Source: Rosa chinensis (lineage: Eukaryota; Streptophyta; Magnoliopsida; Rosales; Rosaceae). From it: a stretch of 64,000 nt of DNA. Position 1 is the first letter of the stretch, and every line of letters begins with the position of its first letter. Both the position numbers and the translations under genes were made by a program. The notes beneath the pieces are model-generated. The model worked only from the letters and a program-made list of their open reading frames with translations. It did no database searches and was not told the DNA's origin. The stretch covers positions 28,526,289-28,590,288 of the forward strand of contig NC_037091.1 of the NCBI RefSeq assembly GCF_002994745.2, given 5' to 3'. Positions 1-10,640 of this stretch are shown piece after piece.

Positions 1-790
1 TTCAAGCACCCCCTTGATCGTTTGTAGTCTTGCTCCTGAAAAGAATCCTCTTCATTCGAAGGATGATAATGAAGATGTGCTAGAAGCAGAAGTGCCTTAC
101 TTGAGTACAATAGGTGCATTATTGTACTTAGCTAACTGCACAAGACCGGACATCTCGTTTACAATGAACTTGTTAGCTAGATATAGCTCTGCACCAACGC
201 GACGCCATTGAACTGGTATAAAAGATATCTTTCGAGACTTGAGATGTATGATTGATATGGGCTTATTCTATCCCTACAAAGAGATGATGGATTCGGACCC
301 GTCACACACCAAGTACGCCGCCAACACTGGCCTGCGTCCACTATACCCATCCCAAAACGACATGTGTTTTGGAAGGTTTTGCTGATGTTGGGTATCTCTC
401 TGACCCACACAAAAGTCATTACCAATCCGGTCAAGTGTTCACCATGGGAAAAGACCGTGACATCTTGGAGGTCTACAAAATAGACCCTAGTCGCTATATC
501 TTCGAACAATGCAGAGATCATTGCTCTTCACAAAGTGGTTCGTGAATGTATATGGATTGGTTCCATAATTACGCATGTTCGAACAATTGTGGTTTGAAGT
601 CTACTACAGATGAGCCTACGAGCATTTAGGATAATGCTGCTTGTTTTGAACAAATGAGGCAAGGCTACATCAAAAGCTATAACACCAAGCATAATCAGCA
701 ACAAGAAAAGTTCCTCAAGATCAAAGTGAATTAGGTTCAATCTGAGGACAATGAGGCAGACTTGTTACTAAGTCATTGCCGAAATTCACG
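1..790 (+). pseudogene. Ty1/copia pol 3' part (RT end and RNase H), decayed
   Basis: The + strand encodes the end of a copia reverse transcriptase and the RNase H region. A recognisable stretch is GALLYLANCTRPDIS, followed by LLARYSSAPTRRHW, the typical copia block after the catalytic YxDD region. The catalytic part lies to the left of the window. Downstream the RNase H homology continues through several stop codons and frame changes (for example near 250, 480 and 600), so no protein can be made. It is followed in the same orientation by a purine-rich tract and an LTR at 1037, so this is the 3' end of one element. Stops and frame breaks suggest an old, silenced copy. Confidence 0.85.
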
Positions 791-1036
791 TTCGAGAAAC
801 ATGTGGTAAGAATTGGCTTGTGGAAATTATGTAAACTCCCATGATCGTAGTCATCAGGGGGCGGCACAGACATCAGGGGGAGATGTCTACATGTTCGTCT
901 CGAATCGTGAAGGGTGTGTTGTGCTCTTTTTCCCCTTCGACCGAGGTTATTTTTGTCCCACTGGGTTTTTGTTACTCGGCAAGGTTTTTAACAAGGCAAC
1001 GAGAGAAGCACCGAGTTTGGACAACACAAAGGAGAG

Positions 1037-1281
1037 TGTTTAAGGATATCTCTATTTGTGTTTAGCCCAAACTCTAGGTTACTTGACCTAGTGGTAATAG
1101 AGTTTTAATTAGAGAGAATCTCGGAGAATATCTTAGAGATATCCATTCATTGTATGATTATCTTTCCTTGTATGATTCAGACTCTATGTATTGTAATCCT
1201 CTATATAAAGAGGCCCCTATTATCAATGAGAATACACAGCAATTATCTCTCAATTTCTGATTCCCTAAAACAATTTTAACA
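1037..1281 (+). repeat. 3' LTR of the copia element
   Basis: This 245-bp sequence begins TGTTTAAGG and ends TTTTAACA, with TG..CA ends and a short TGTT/AACA inverted repeat. A purine-rich tract (ACAAAGGAGAG) immediately precedes it, as expected for the polypurine tract. A TATA box (CTATATAAAG) lies near 1201-1210. The 5' LTR lies outside the window, so the pair cannot be compared for age. Confidence 0.75.
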
Positions 1282-1584
1282 TTTTGGATTGGTTATATAT
1301 ATATATATATATGTACTTCTTTTTTTTTAAAGTCAATTGACTTATAGTAATTGAAATAATTTATATGATAAAAAAAAAAATTTCGGTTGTATTTTTTTTA
1401 AAGATAATTAAAAATATTTTTAGCTAATTTTGAAATGAAATAAAACTGGAATCATATTTTTAATATTTATTTTATTCATGACAAAGTAAGAAAAGATAAA
1501 AGTTACAAGCAAAATTTATTCATAATAAATAAAAGTTACAAGGAAATTTTAATAGATTATAACAATTTATTTGGGCAACATTAA
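1282..1584. other. AT-rich spacer
   Basis: AT-rich sequence with a short (AT)n run near 1300 and poly-A/T tracts. I see no coding or repeat signal here. Confidence 0.6.
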
Positions 1585-2596
1585 TTACTCATCCGAGTCA
1601 TTGAATGACATTTCCGGGCGGTACTCATTCGACGTCGAACCGGATGACTGAAACAACTCACAGCGCCGAATTTTCTCCATTATCTCCCTTTTCTTTCCGT
1701 CATAATACTCTTTACTCAAAGGAGTAAAATTGATGGTTTGCATTACTAAAATAGTTTCTTCCCTATCACGTTCTCTTCTCTCTTTCTTGAGTTGATCTCT
1801 TCTTGCTCTTTCCTCCTTTGATTTCTAGAGATCTTCTCTTAGTTGATTTAGGTGTGCCACCATTTCTTCTCCAATGTTACTTTCGGCTTCTTTTCTCTTG
1901 GCAAGTCTTCTTCTTGCTGCATTTCGCCCAATTGGCCTAGGATTTTCAGATGGAGAAGTTGTTGGTGGAGAATGGGTGAAACTTGTGATGATAGGTTCAA
2001 CATCATCATCTAATTCGAATGAAGAATTTTGTTGTGATGTTGGTGTGCTGTAAATAACTTGTGGTGTATCTTCAAAAGTCGTCCAATTTCATTCTTTGGC
2101 CAATTTGTAACAATTGAGAAAATTAAAAAAATTTCCTCTATTGTCGTCCAGAAAATACTTTTCGGCTTGGCGTTTCTATAAAATGTATGTTGTAAATTAT
2201 GAGCACAATTAAATATAATCTACATAACAATATGATACAAAATTTAAAAAATCACATTGTATTTTAAAATAAATTTTTCTTTGAAAAAATGCTCACTTGA
2301 TCTTCAAGATTGCCTCCACTTTGGTTCCTCCTCTCGGCACGTTTGATGCAAGAGTGCCATTTGTTCATTTGAGGAAAAATGTGTTTTTGCCACCAAGATT
2401 TGCAACTCTCCCACGTCCTTTGTACCAAAATAGTATTTTGGATCTCCATGAATTTTTGTTGGACTTGGACCCAAAGACCATCTTCCGATTGACTTGTACC
2501 ATTGACGGAATTTTGGGATACTTTCACGAAAGCAACGGTGAGTGCTTCATCTTCCAACGGTGACCAATTCACACTTCTTTTCGACGAACTAGCCAT
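1585..2596 (-). pseudogene. PIF/Harbinger ORF1-like protein (Myb/SANT plus NAM-associated C-terminus), broken
   Basis: The first exon (2596 down to about 2264) encodes a Myb/SANT-like trihelix fold beginning MASSSKRSVNWSPLEDEAL, with conserved Trp residues and a WWQKHIFPQMNKW segment. This resembles the DNA-binding ORF1 partner of PIF/Harbinger transposases and the plant proteins domesticated from it. After an AT-rich intron-like gap, the frame resumes near 2175 (QAEKYFLDDNRG). It carries the characteristic RPIGRNAARRR basic block and a Glu/Arg-rich coiled-coil tail ending at 1585. In-frame stops interrupt the C-terminal half near 2090 and 1828, so the gene is dead as it stands. No transposase is directly adjacent; the nearest is at 19500. 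Confidence 0.65.
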
Positions 2597-3023
2597 TTTC
2601 GATAAAAGTAAAACAAATGAGAGATTAAGAATAGGGAGAAAATAAAAGATTTAGAATAGAAAGATATATATGAGGAAGTAGAAGGAAGATGTGAAAAAGA
2701 ATGTTGAAGTCATATGTACTTATAGTGTAAAATTTAATATTTAAAATAAAAAATAAAAAAAAACTAACGGCTAGCTGACGTCAGCAACTAGCCATTGCTG
2801 ACGTCATGCTCCCGTCAGCATCAACTGCAGCCCGTGGGCCACCACCAATCTGATCCATTTTTTTAAGGGGCAAAGTGCTACTCAAAGTGCTATATTTAGC
2901 ACTACAACCTCACCTTTGGCCCTCTATTTTGGCCTTTTGGCCCTTAGGTTGTTGGGTTGGAGTCCAAATGGGCTAAAATTTAGCCCTTTAGCACTTTAAG
3001 ATCATGGGTTAGAGGTGGCCTTA
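2597..3023. other. Upstream region of the ORF1-like gene with TE terminal sequence
   Basis: There is AT-rich DNA up to about 2760, then two TGACGTCA palindromes. At about 2870-3020 there is TE-end-like sequence with inverted short motifs (AAAGTGCTA near 2874 and TAGCACTTTAAG near 2990). This probably includes the terminus of the element that carried the ORF1-like gene; I could not pair it with a second end. Confidence 0.4.
2774..2805. promoter_or_regulatory. Two TGACGTCA palindromes (bZIP-type sites)
   Basis: GCTGACGTCAGC at 2774-2785 and a second TGACGTCA at 2798-2805 lie about 180-210 bp upstream of the ORF1-like start codon. TGACGTCA is the classical palindromic bZIP/TGA-factor target. 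Binding is inference; only the motif is seen. Confidence 0.45.
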
Positions 3024-3477
3024 GAGCATCTGCAGTGGGGACCCAAATTTGGGTCCAAAACCAAATTTTGAGTCCAAAAGTAATGGATCAAGGCTACAAT
3101 GGATCGGAATGTATTGGACCTATATATGCCGGAGACTCAAATGTTAGACCAAATCTGGTCTATTGGAGGACTTTAATAAATTTGGACTCAAATGTGATGG
3201 GTCCCACCCACATGGGATTTTTGATACATGTTGTCGGCGTACAAGTGCACATGGGATGAGAAAAGAGTGGGGCCCCTCAATTGTAAAAACTAACAGCTAC
3301 TTTTGTTTGCAACCAATGGTTAGGATTGAATTATACATTCAATCTAATGGCCAGAATTTAATTAATTCAATTATATAAAAATTTGGGTCCAAAATATGGG
3401 TCAAAAAATAAGTCATGCACCACTGCAGCACCCAATAAAAGTAAGGCTATGTTTGGTATGGTTGGGCTTTTCAAAAA

Positions 3478-4327
3478 GAGTTTTTCTATTGGAACCTCTA
3501 AATTTACTCACTTGACCTCTATACTTTTTACACCTCCTATCAAATTTTCAAATACTAAATTTACTCATTAAACCTTACTAAAGTTCCTCAAATAACCTCA
3601 CTCATATAATTTACAAACAAACTAAGATCTTTATAATAAAAAACTTAGTCATTTCAATGATTTAGTTACTCTATAAATCTTAATTACATCACCATTCCTT
3701 AATCAGACAACATAAATCTCTTATCCAATTAGAAAAAATCAAACACAAGTTATTGAGTTTTAAAAATTAATAAAAATAAAATAACATGAACTATTATGTG
3801 ATTTTTTTTATTTACTTTTTCTTTTTTAGCTGTGCTAAAAAAAATAAAGATTAATCATTTTTTCTTAATGTTTCTCTATTTTCTGTTACTCATGATTAAT
3901 TATTTCAATATTTTTTTATTTTTTTTTATTTGCTAGCTCTGTTTTTTTCTTCTTCTTTTTGCAAATATAATGGATAGATTTAGATTTAGGTCATAATACA
4001 ATTTATTTTGTTCTTCTTGACCAATATGCGCTCAATATGCATATCATACATTTTTATCTTAATCATAGTTTTATTTCTTATTAAATATATGTGAATGCTT
4101 TAATGAGTATGTAGTGAAATTGGAAAATGAAAATAGATAGGGAAAATAATAAAGAATGCAATCTAATATTATTGAATTGGAAAGTCTAGAGAAAATAAAT
4201 ATAACAATTTTTTTGGTATAATTATTGTCCTTAATAGTCATTTTAGAGTAGGTTATATATGTCATTTAATAATTCATAATAGAGTGAGGTCAAGTGAGCA
4301 TTTTTGGAGGTCCCAATAGAAACTCTC
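3478..4327. mobile_element. Mutator-like MITE
   Basis: This is an 850-bp AT-rich insertion with long inverted ends. The left end GAGTTTTTCTATTGGAACCTC matches the reverse complement of the right end GAGAGTTTCTATTGGGACCTC, and the match continues through ACTCACTTGACCTC. A perfect 9-bp duplication, TTTCAAAAA, flanks it (3469-3477 and 4328-4336). Long TIRs and 9-bp TSDs are diagnostic of Mutator-like elements. There is no coding capacity. It sits 33 bp inside the left end of the Harbinger-type element. Confidence 0.85.
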
Positions 4328-4984
4328 TTTCAAAAAAGCTGGCTGTGTTTGGTAAACTGGCTTTTTATAAGAGCTGTCAGTGGCAAAAGCAGTGGCAAAG
4401 TGTTTGGTAAACTCAAACTGGCTTGTGCTTTTTGTTTGTGGAATGACCAAATTGGACATAAGAGATTATTTTGCCTTGATTGTTTAGTAATACAGCGTTA
4501 TTATTTTTAATCTTTATTATGTCCTTATTAATTTTGTTAACTTTCAATTTTTATAAATCATGGTGACCATATGATTAATATCAGTGAAAAATGATTTCAA
4601 ATTCAAGGGAATTTTGAAATTTTTTTGGTGTAGTTTTGTATCATTGATAAATAAGAAATAGACCATCAAATTCAAGGGAAAGATGATGTCTCAAGAAAAG
4701 AAAAAACTAAAAAGCAGAGCAATATTTACACAGTTTCAATCTAAAAAGACATTAGTTTGTAACAAACTTGGATATTCATGTTTAGGGCAATAAATGCTAT
4801 TTAGAAAGCAGAAAATAGCAAAAATCCATTTTCATCTCAACAGTTGTGTCATCTCCAAATCCCAGTACTCTCACAGCAGCTGTGAGCAAACATAGTTTTT
4901 CAAACTTATTTAACAAAAATAAGGAAAGTCAATGCCTCTTTGAATGGGCATTTGTAACCTAACATCAAAATTTAGGAAATAATA

Positions 4985-5722
4985 GAGTGAGAATTCTTTT
5001 CCCTATGTTCTCTTGGGAAGGGGCCTCAAATCCATGCAGATTGATCATAGTTGCAGCAACATTGGCAAGACCACCACTCGGAAGATCCTTGCGGAACCGA
5101 AAACCAGGTGCCAGTCCGTGGCCTCCAATAGCAATGGGAACCTTAACAAAGAAAAACAAAACCATAAATTAAAACCTGCGAAAGTGGACAGTAATTTTGA
5201 TGACTGAATACAATAATCAGTAGGTTTCTTTTCATTTTTCAACTTGATTAAATACAAAACCATCAGATATCCATATCAAAAATTCGTCACCATTTCTTCA
5301 AAACTAACTTTAAAGACAATTACAGAAAACTATAGCAATCATACCTTGACAGCTTGATCAGCAGCCTTGCAGGCAACAATTGTGGCCTCAATGTCACCAA
5401 TATGCCGCACCATGTCCCCATTGGGTAGGTTAACATGTACCTAAATATAAAAGAATGTAATTATATAGCACTCTGGATAAATAAAATCTGCCAAAAATAC
5501 TTGCATATCAGATGGCTATTTTTTATTACCTGTTCAAACTTCTTGCTCAGAATAGCATCCCTTGCCTTTTCAGCAATCTCCAATGCCTTCATCTTTGGCT
5601 GGACGTTGAATGAGATTCCACTATCACTTGGAATTTCCACATATTCCTCCATTTCAGGGTTAAAGCATCCAGAGCGATTCCCATTCCAGAAGAAAGTAAC
5701 GTGGCTAAATTTTACAGTCTCA
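4985..5722 (-). pseudogene. Captured fragment of 2,3-bisphosphoglycerate-independent phosphoglycerate mutase
   Basis: Three pieces of a plant glycolytic iPGAM gene are visible with their splice sites. Exon 5722-5530 encodes the segment from ETVKF through HVTFFWNGNRSG and VEIPSDSGISFNVQPKMKAL. Exon 5440-5345 encodes VHVNLPNGDMVRHIGDIEAT. The last piece starts at 5140 with VPIAIGGHGLAPGFRFRKD, runs through GGLANVAATMINLHGF, and then enters what looks like unspliced intron, ending at a stop near 4985. Retained introns show capture from genomic DNA, not from mRNA. The exon that should lie between the second and third pieces is missing, as are the whole N-terminal half and the last exon. The family motif GHTGD appears as RHIGD. 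It cannot make an active enzyme. Confidence 0.85.
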
Positions 5723-6169
5723 CTGTGCATACAAAAAACAAGAGAAAGTAAAGAAAAGGGTCAAATGAGTAGGAAGCCTAAAATTCAAAGAGGAAGGAAG
5801 AGTTCAAATAAGAGAAAATTTGTTAAATTTTATTTTACCGAAACCAAATTTTGTTTGAGTAAAAACAAGCTTCAAGAAAAATTAACTAAATTTGAACATT
5901 AACATGCAAACCATGATTTATATCAGCATGCAAACTAATTAGGAAAAAACTCCAAACCATCGGGCACATGCTTTTGAGAAAAACAACTCAGTCCAACACA
6001 TAACCAACAAGTCAGAGAGAGAAAAACAAGAACTGTTATTAACCCCTAATGTACATAACCAACAAGTCAGTCCAACACATCTTGATAGACGCATTTCTGA
6101 CTAACTGCCAACCCTTTGGGGTACTGACTTTAGTATGTGAAACTTGGACTGAGCATAAGGTCAAATTAC

Positions 6170-6677
6170 CAGTTGCTTTGATGATTTTCTCATCAATTTT
6201 GCAGTTGAAGTGATTCCAACTATTCCACCTAAGCAAAGAGAAGAGAACTGATTAATACCACAAGTGACAAGTCCTTTCGAACTTATGAAAAATTAAAAAA
6301 CAAGTGACAAGTGACAACGAATTGAAAAATTAAAAAATATTCTTATTCTTCTTATACCACCATAGGAATTCGAGATTCAAGGATTGACATTAACCAGAAA
6401 CAATGCAAAAACTTCCATAAAAACAATTCTTAAAGGATCGAATTAAACAGATTTTTTTTTCCTTTCTATTTTTCTAGAGAACAGCAATATCCCAATTTAC
6501 TAAGTTAAGGTTCTGATATTCTAATCTGACTACTAAAGAATCCAAGAATTTATATGGCATGGAAGCTGTGAGCACTAAAACAAGAGAGAGAATGCAGAGA
6601 TGTGTTACCCCAGGGGAGGAGTCACTCCAAGCCCATTAGCATCTGCCACCATCATTCTTGTTATCGGTGAAGCTTAA
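6170..6677 (-). pseudogene. Captured N-terminal fragment of alpha-galactosidase (GH27)
   Basis: Two exons with intact splice sites are visible. The upstream one ends at 6609 and encodes MMVADANGLGVTPPLG. The second (6228-6170) encodes WNSWNHFNCKIDEKIIKAT and ends at a GT donor. TPPMGWNSWNHF is the signature at the start of the mature catalytic domain of plant GH27 alpha-galactosidases, which remove terminal galactose from raffinose-family sugars and galactomannans. Joined at the splice sites the frame is kept (phase 2 to completion). No catalytic Asp region is present; downstream sequence switches to phosphoglycerate mutase. The N-terminal exon is cut at 6677 by the solo-LTR insertion and resumes beyond 9774, where no further exon is recognised. 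Confidence 0.8.
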
Positions 6678-6855
6678 TGTGATGCCCTGGAAATTCGTAA
6701 TTATTTTCCGAGGATTTTCCGGAATTAATTTTATAACTATTGGACGGTTTCGTGGCTCATGGATGGAGAGGAAGTGTTTCGGGCGAATAATTAATTGAAG
6801 AATATGGTTTTAGGGGGGTTGCCAAAGGTTGACTTTTTATTCGTTGGGATTCTCT

Positions 6856-6980
6856 GAAAACTTCCTTCACGAAAGTTGTAGAGCGCGTCGATACGAGTTC
6901 GTGGACATGTGGAACGCGGAAATCGGAGTTCGTATGAGAAAGTTATGGCCATTGGAAGGAATTTCCATTTTGGTATAAAT
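6856..6980 (+). promoter_or_regulatory. Conserved block plus TATA box of family 1
   Basis: A stretch of about 90 bp containing CGATACGAGTTCGTGGACAT and ATCGGAGTTCGTATGAGAAA is nearly identical in the copy at 60050-60142 (minus). It is recognisably related in the family 2 element at 12056-12149. A TATA box (TATAAAT, 6974-6980) follows directly. Position suggests the LTR promoter. Confidence 0.55.
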
Positions 6981-8040
6981 AGAAGTTTCCCAAGTTGGAA
7001 ACTTACTATTTTCATTACTTCCATTTTCGGAAGTTACCTTCTCTCTCGGCTGCTACCTTCAGAATCGAAATAATCCAACTGACCCGACCCGGACCCGGTC
7101 GATCCAACCCGACTTTTCCGGCGAACTGCGGCCGTCTCCGGCGACGAAACTTTCCAGATAGGATCGTCTCCTCCGTCTGGTGTCCTCTGGCACCGATTCT
7201 CCTCCACGGTGGCGCTGCAAGGCAGTTCAGTTTGTGGATTTCGGACCCGGTCGGAATTCCTTGTTCCGACGTCGGCAAGGCTTCGAGTTTTCTTGGTTGG
7301 GCTCAGAGCAGCCTCGCCGATCGATCCTTGGTGGTTGTTTGGATCGATTCACGTGAAACTTCGATCAACTCAGTTGGGATCACTGTTCACGGCTTGTGAG
7401 GTAGTTTTCGATCCCTTAGGCTTGTTTTCTGACTTCAATCCAGTTATGAAAGTTCACAAGCATGCTTAGATGAAGAACTTTGATGTTGGGAGTTTTGTGA
7501 AATAATGAGTTTTTGGCCGGCGGCGGTGCACCACCGTCTGTGGTGGAGTTCCGGCGGTGTTCCGGCCACTTAAGGAACTGTTTCTGTTATTATATATGTT
7601 CTACTCGTTGATACGAGCGTTTCGATATATAATATGCAAGTTTTGGAGTTCGTTTGGAATTGTTAGGATTTTTGCAGTTTCATACAGATCGATTTATTCG
7701 ATCCTTGAGGATTCGAGCGTCCGATCGACTTGTGGTTTGGTCACATCGATCGTGGACGTATTCCGAGGACTTTGGGAGGTCTCGGATGTGGTTTCGCCTC
7801 ATTTGGCGTCACCTTGGGAATTTTGGTTCGATTTAGGGTTTCGAACGTTATTCCTTGTGATTCGTTGACTGAATGAGAGCTGTAATTCCTTAGGTACGTG
7901 ACGTAGTACTCCTTGGACGGCTATTTTGTGGATTGGCTGCCTTGTCCTGAATTGAAGACGCAGCAGGAGATTCAAGGTGAGTAATCTCACAAGGTTCATT
8001 TGTGAACGAATTACCTTTATCGTTTGTTGGGGAAATCTCA

Positions 8041-8830
8041 CGATAATTGTTATGAGTATGATCGATATGTGTTATGAGCAGGATCGATGTTTGTTATGAG
8101 TAGAATCGATATTTGTTATGAACAGGATTGATATTTGTTATGAGCAGGATCAATATTTGTTATGAATATGATCGATATTTGTTATGAGCATGACTACCCT
8201 ATTGTCTTAGAGTTATTAGGTTAACTACGACTATAGTTGGTATTAGTGGCATTTCTGAGTGGATGACTATGTGTGTCTATATATATATTATGGGGTATAT
8301 ATATATACATATATATTCATGTATTAGTGACTTCGTGGTGAATCTTTGTGATGATTGTCATGAAAAGTTTATGTAGGAATATTTGTGTAATGAATCGATG
8401 ACATCAGTATGGTGAATCTTTGTGATGATTGTCATGTAAAGCTTGTATAGAAATATCTGTGTAGCTTGTGTAGGAATATGAGTAGGATGGTTGATATCTA
8501 TGTGATGACCAGCGAAATCTATGTGATGATCGATATCTATGTGATGACCAGCGAAATCTATGTGATGATCGCTATCTATGTGATGATCGCTATCTATGTG
8601 ATGACCAGCGAAATCTATGTGATGATCGCTATCTATGTGATGACCAGTGAAATCTATGTGATGATCGCTATCTATGTGATGACCAACGAAATCTATGTGA
8701 TGATCGCTATCTGTGCGATGAGTGGCGATATCTGCGTGAATCTATGTGATGATCCTTGGAATCTAGGTGATGATCAGTTGGACGATGAATATCTGGGTGA
8801 TGATCGGTGGAAATCTAGGTGATGATTAGT
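8041..8830 (+). repeat. Tandem repeats inside copy A
   Basis: There are two adjacent arrays. At 8041-8200 a unit of about 27 bp, built on GATCGATATTTGTTATGAGCA, repeats six or seven times. At 8490-8830 units built on AATCTATGTGATGATCGCTA alternate with GATGACCAGCG versions. The second array is translatable without stops (YVM-type repeats), but this is a by-product of the unit length. Confidence 0.85.
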
Positions 8831-9365
8831 GTGATGATTGCTCGGTAGCGGAGCTGAGTTGTTATTAAGTTAACAAAGATCGAGAGGACTGCTGTGATGG
8901 TTGGGGTTACCTACAGACGTCAGAGTGTAGGATTACTATGATTTGAATTGCTTGACTTAGTGTGACCTCCTGAACTAAATTATATGCAGGGGTTACTATG
9001 ATTTGTTTGGCTTGTTTTGATATGTGATTGCCTTGTTTCTTCTTGATTGTATTGATTGATGGTTTGATTTATCTTAAGAGCATAGTGGTGACGAATTGTA
9101 CTCTGTGTTGAGGATAGGAAGGTGACTCTTTGATTTTCACCTTTGATGTCATGTTGATGACAAAAGCTCCTAGGGGGGAAAATGGGAAATGAGTGTGATT
9201 ATGAAATTCGCCGTAGTGCGTTAGGATGGCGTCAAAAATTGCTTGAAGAAGTCTTGTTTGACCTAAATTTGTGTAATTGGATGCTAGGATTGAGGTTATG
9301 AGCAGGAGGCTTTTGTGAAATTTGTGTAATTGGTTTTGAGTTACTCATACGAGCTTCATAAGCTT

Positions 9366-9393
9366 ACCGGGTTTTGTTGTGTGGAAACCCGGT
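9366..9393 (+). other. Conserved hairpin, copy A
   Basis: ACCGGGTTT and AAACCCGGT form a perfect 9-bp stem around a 10-nt loop, next to AAGCTT on one side and GTGCACTATTC on the other. The same arrangement occurs in the copies at 57727-57753 and 63668-63692. Confidence 0.7.
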
Positions 9394-9773
9394 GCACTAT
9401 TCAATGGAATGGTGTAGGGGTTAATCCTGCAGGTCAGGGAAATCGTGGCTGAAGCTGAGGTGGCGCTTTTGCAGCTTTACGGTAGGAAGCCATCTTTGTG
9501 ACTTTACCGTTGATAAGGACTTCCGTTGTATAGTTACTCTGAGGAGCATTTACGTTTTATCTTGTAGTTGACAATTTAATTCTTAGGCTTGTGTAATATA
9601 TAACTCTATGGAGCGAGTGTATATTAACTTTGAGGGTTCAGTGCATCAATATCTGTGTAAGTTAAAGGGAAAAAGATTCCAGGTATTTTGTATTGATGAC
9701 TGGACGTTCACGCATATATAATTATGGGGTTATATATATCGATTTTCATGTGTGTAAAATCAGGGGCGTGACA

Positions 9774-10640
9774 CGTAAACACCCATTAACATCGGTTGTG
9801 GTGATATGAATGAGCATACCATTATCAACGTCGTTACAATCATCCTCGTTGTTACTGCAGCATCACCGCCACTTAACCATACACAAAAATCGCTCCATCA
9901 TATCCAAACACTGAACACCAGGATAACAAAGTCTCAAATCTCTGAATTAAGCCGAGCTCCCATCAGATCAGGTACCAAACGTTTAATTTCTGTACCCAAA
10001 TGCACTCTTCTACTTCGATTAAGAAATCTCAAACAAGAAACCACATACAACATAAACAAAAATTTAACAATTTTTCAGAAAACCCATTGATTGTTGCAAT
10101 AGCATTGATCATGCTTATGGAGTCATCGAATTTGATGCTCCTCCTGTTCATTCTTCTGTATTCATCCCAACTCATGAAACCCAATTGAAATTACTGATAG
10201 TTCATCACAGCCCATACAAATTCACTTAATCATTTTGCTAAACATTCCCATCACTACGAAAATCAAAACAAATATAACACCCATTTGATTAAAGATAAGA
10301 ACGAAGCAGAGGGAGAGAGACTGACTTGCTCCTCCTTTCAGATGCGGCGACTGATGCAGTGTTAGATGCGGCGATCTGCGGAGTTACCAGCGGCGACTGA
10401 TGCTGCCAGAGGAGGATCGAGAGACGATGCGGCACTGTGATAAGAGGAGGATCGACTGATGCAGCAATCTGTGGTCAGAGGAGGAGCGAGAGACTGATGG
10501 AGGATCGAGAGAGATGCGGCCCAGCGTTGAGAGGCTGATCAATCGAGAGTTTCATGGCAGATGAGTGTAATTGATTCAACCAACGGAGGGTAGTAACCGA
10601 GATTTCAAAAAATTCATTAATGAACAGTAAAGACCGCTAC
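9774..10640. other. Remaining cargo of the Harbinger-type element, unrecognised
   Basis: The sequence between the solo LTR and the right TIR zone shows no protein family I recognise. At 10330-10530 it turns GC-rich with repeated GATGCGGC(G)ACTGATGC and GAGGATCGAGAGA motifs. Read on the minus strand it would lie upstream of both captured gene fragments, so it may be a captured promoter/5' UTR. That is inference from position only. Confidence 0.4.

Larger units (their letters stand above)
6678..9773 (+). mobile_element. Solo-LTR-like element, family 1 (copy A)
   Basis: This 3.1-kb sequence begins TGTGATGCCC and ends GGGGCGTGACA, giving TG..CA ends with an imperfect inverted repeat. It is flanked by CTTAA and CGTAA, a 5-bp duplication with one mismatch. 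The same family occurs in inverted orientation at 57378-60321 and 63288-64000, and as a 70-bp remnant at 19848. It contains a TATA box near 6974, then a GC-rich stretch (7070-7350), tandem repeats (8041-8830) and an ACCGGGTTT hairpin near its end. I see no reverse transcriptase, primer site or gag, so it is best read as a solo LTR of a large-LTR (probably gypsy/LARD) retrotransposon. A small autonomous-looking unit cannot be excluded. Confidence 0.7.

Noticed and set aside
5435..5902. 155-codon + strand frame
   Set aside because: Antisense to the captured phosphoglycerate mutase exon; not a gene.
8466..8822. 118-codon open frame of YVM-type repeats
   Set aside because: It is a translation of the minisatellite in copy A; unit length keeps the frame open and no start context or family supports a protein.
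8490..8830. Regular repeats resembling a CRISPR array
   Set aside because: Units are adjacent and imperfect with no unique spacers, and the genome is a plant; the same applies to 58370-58640.
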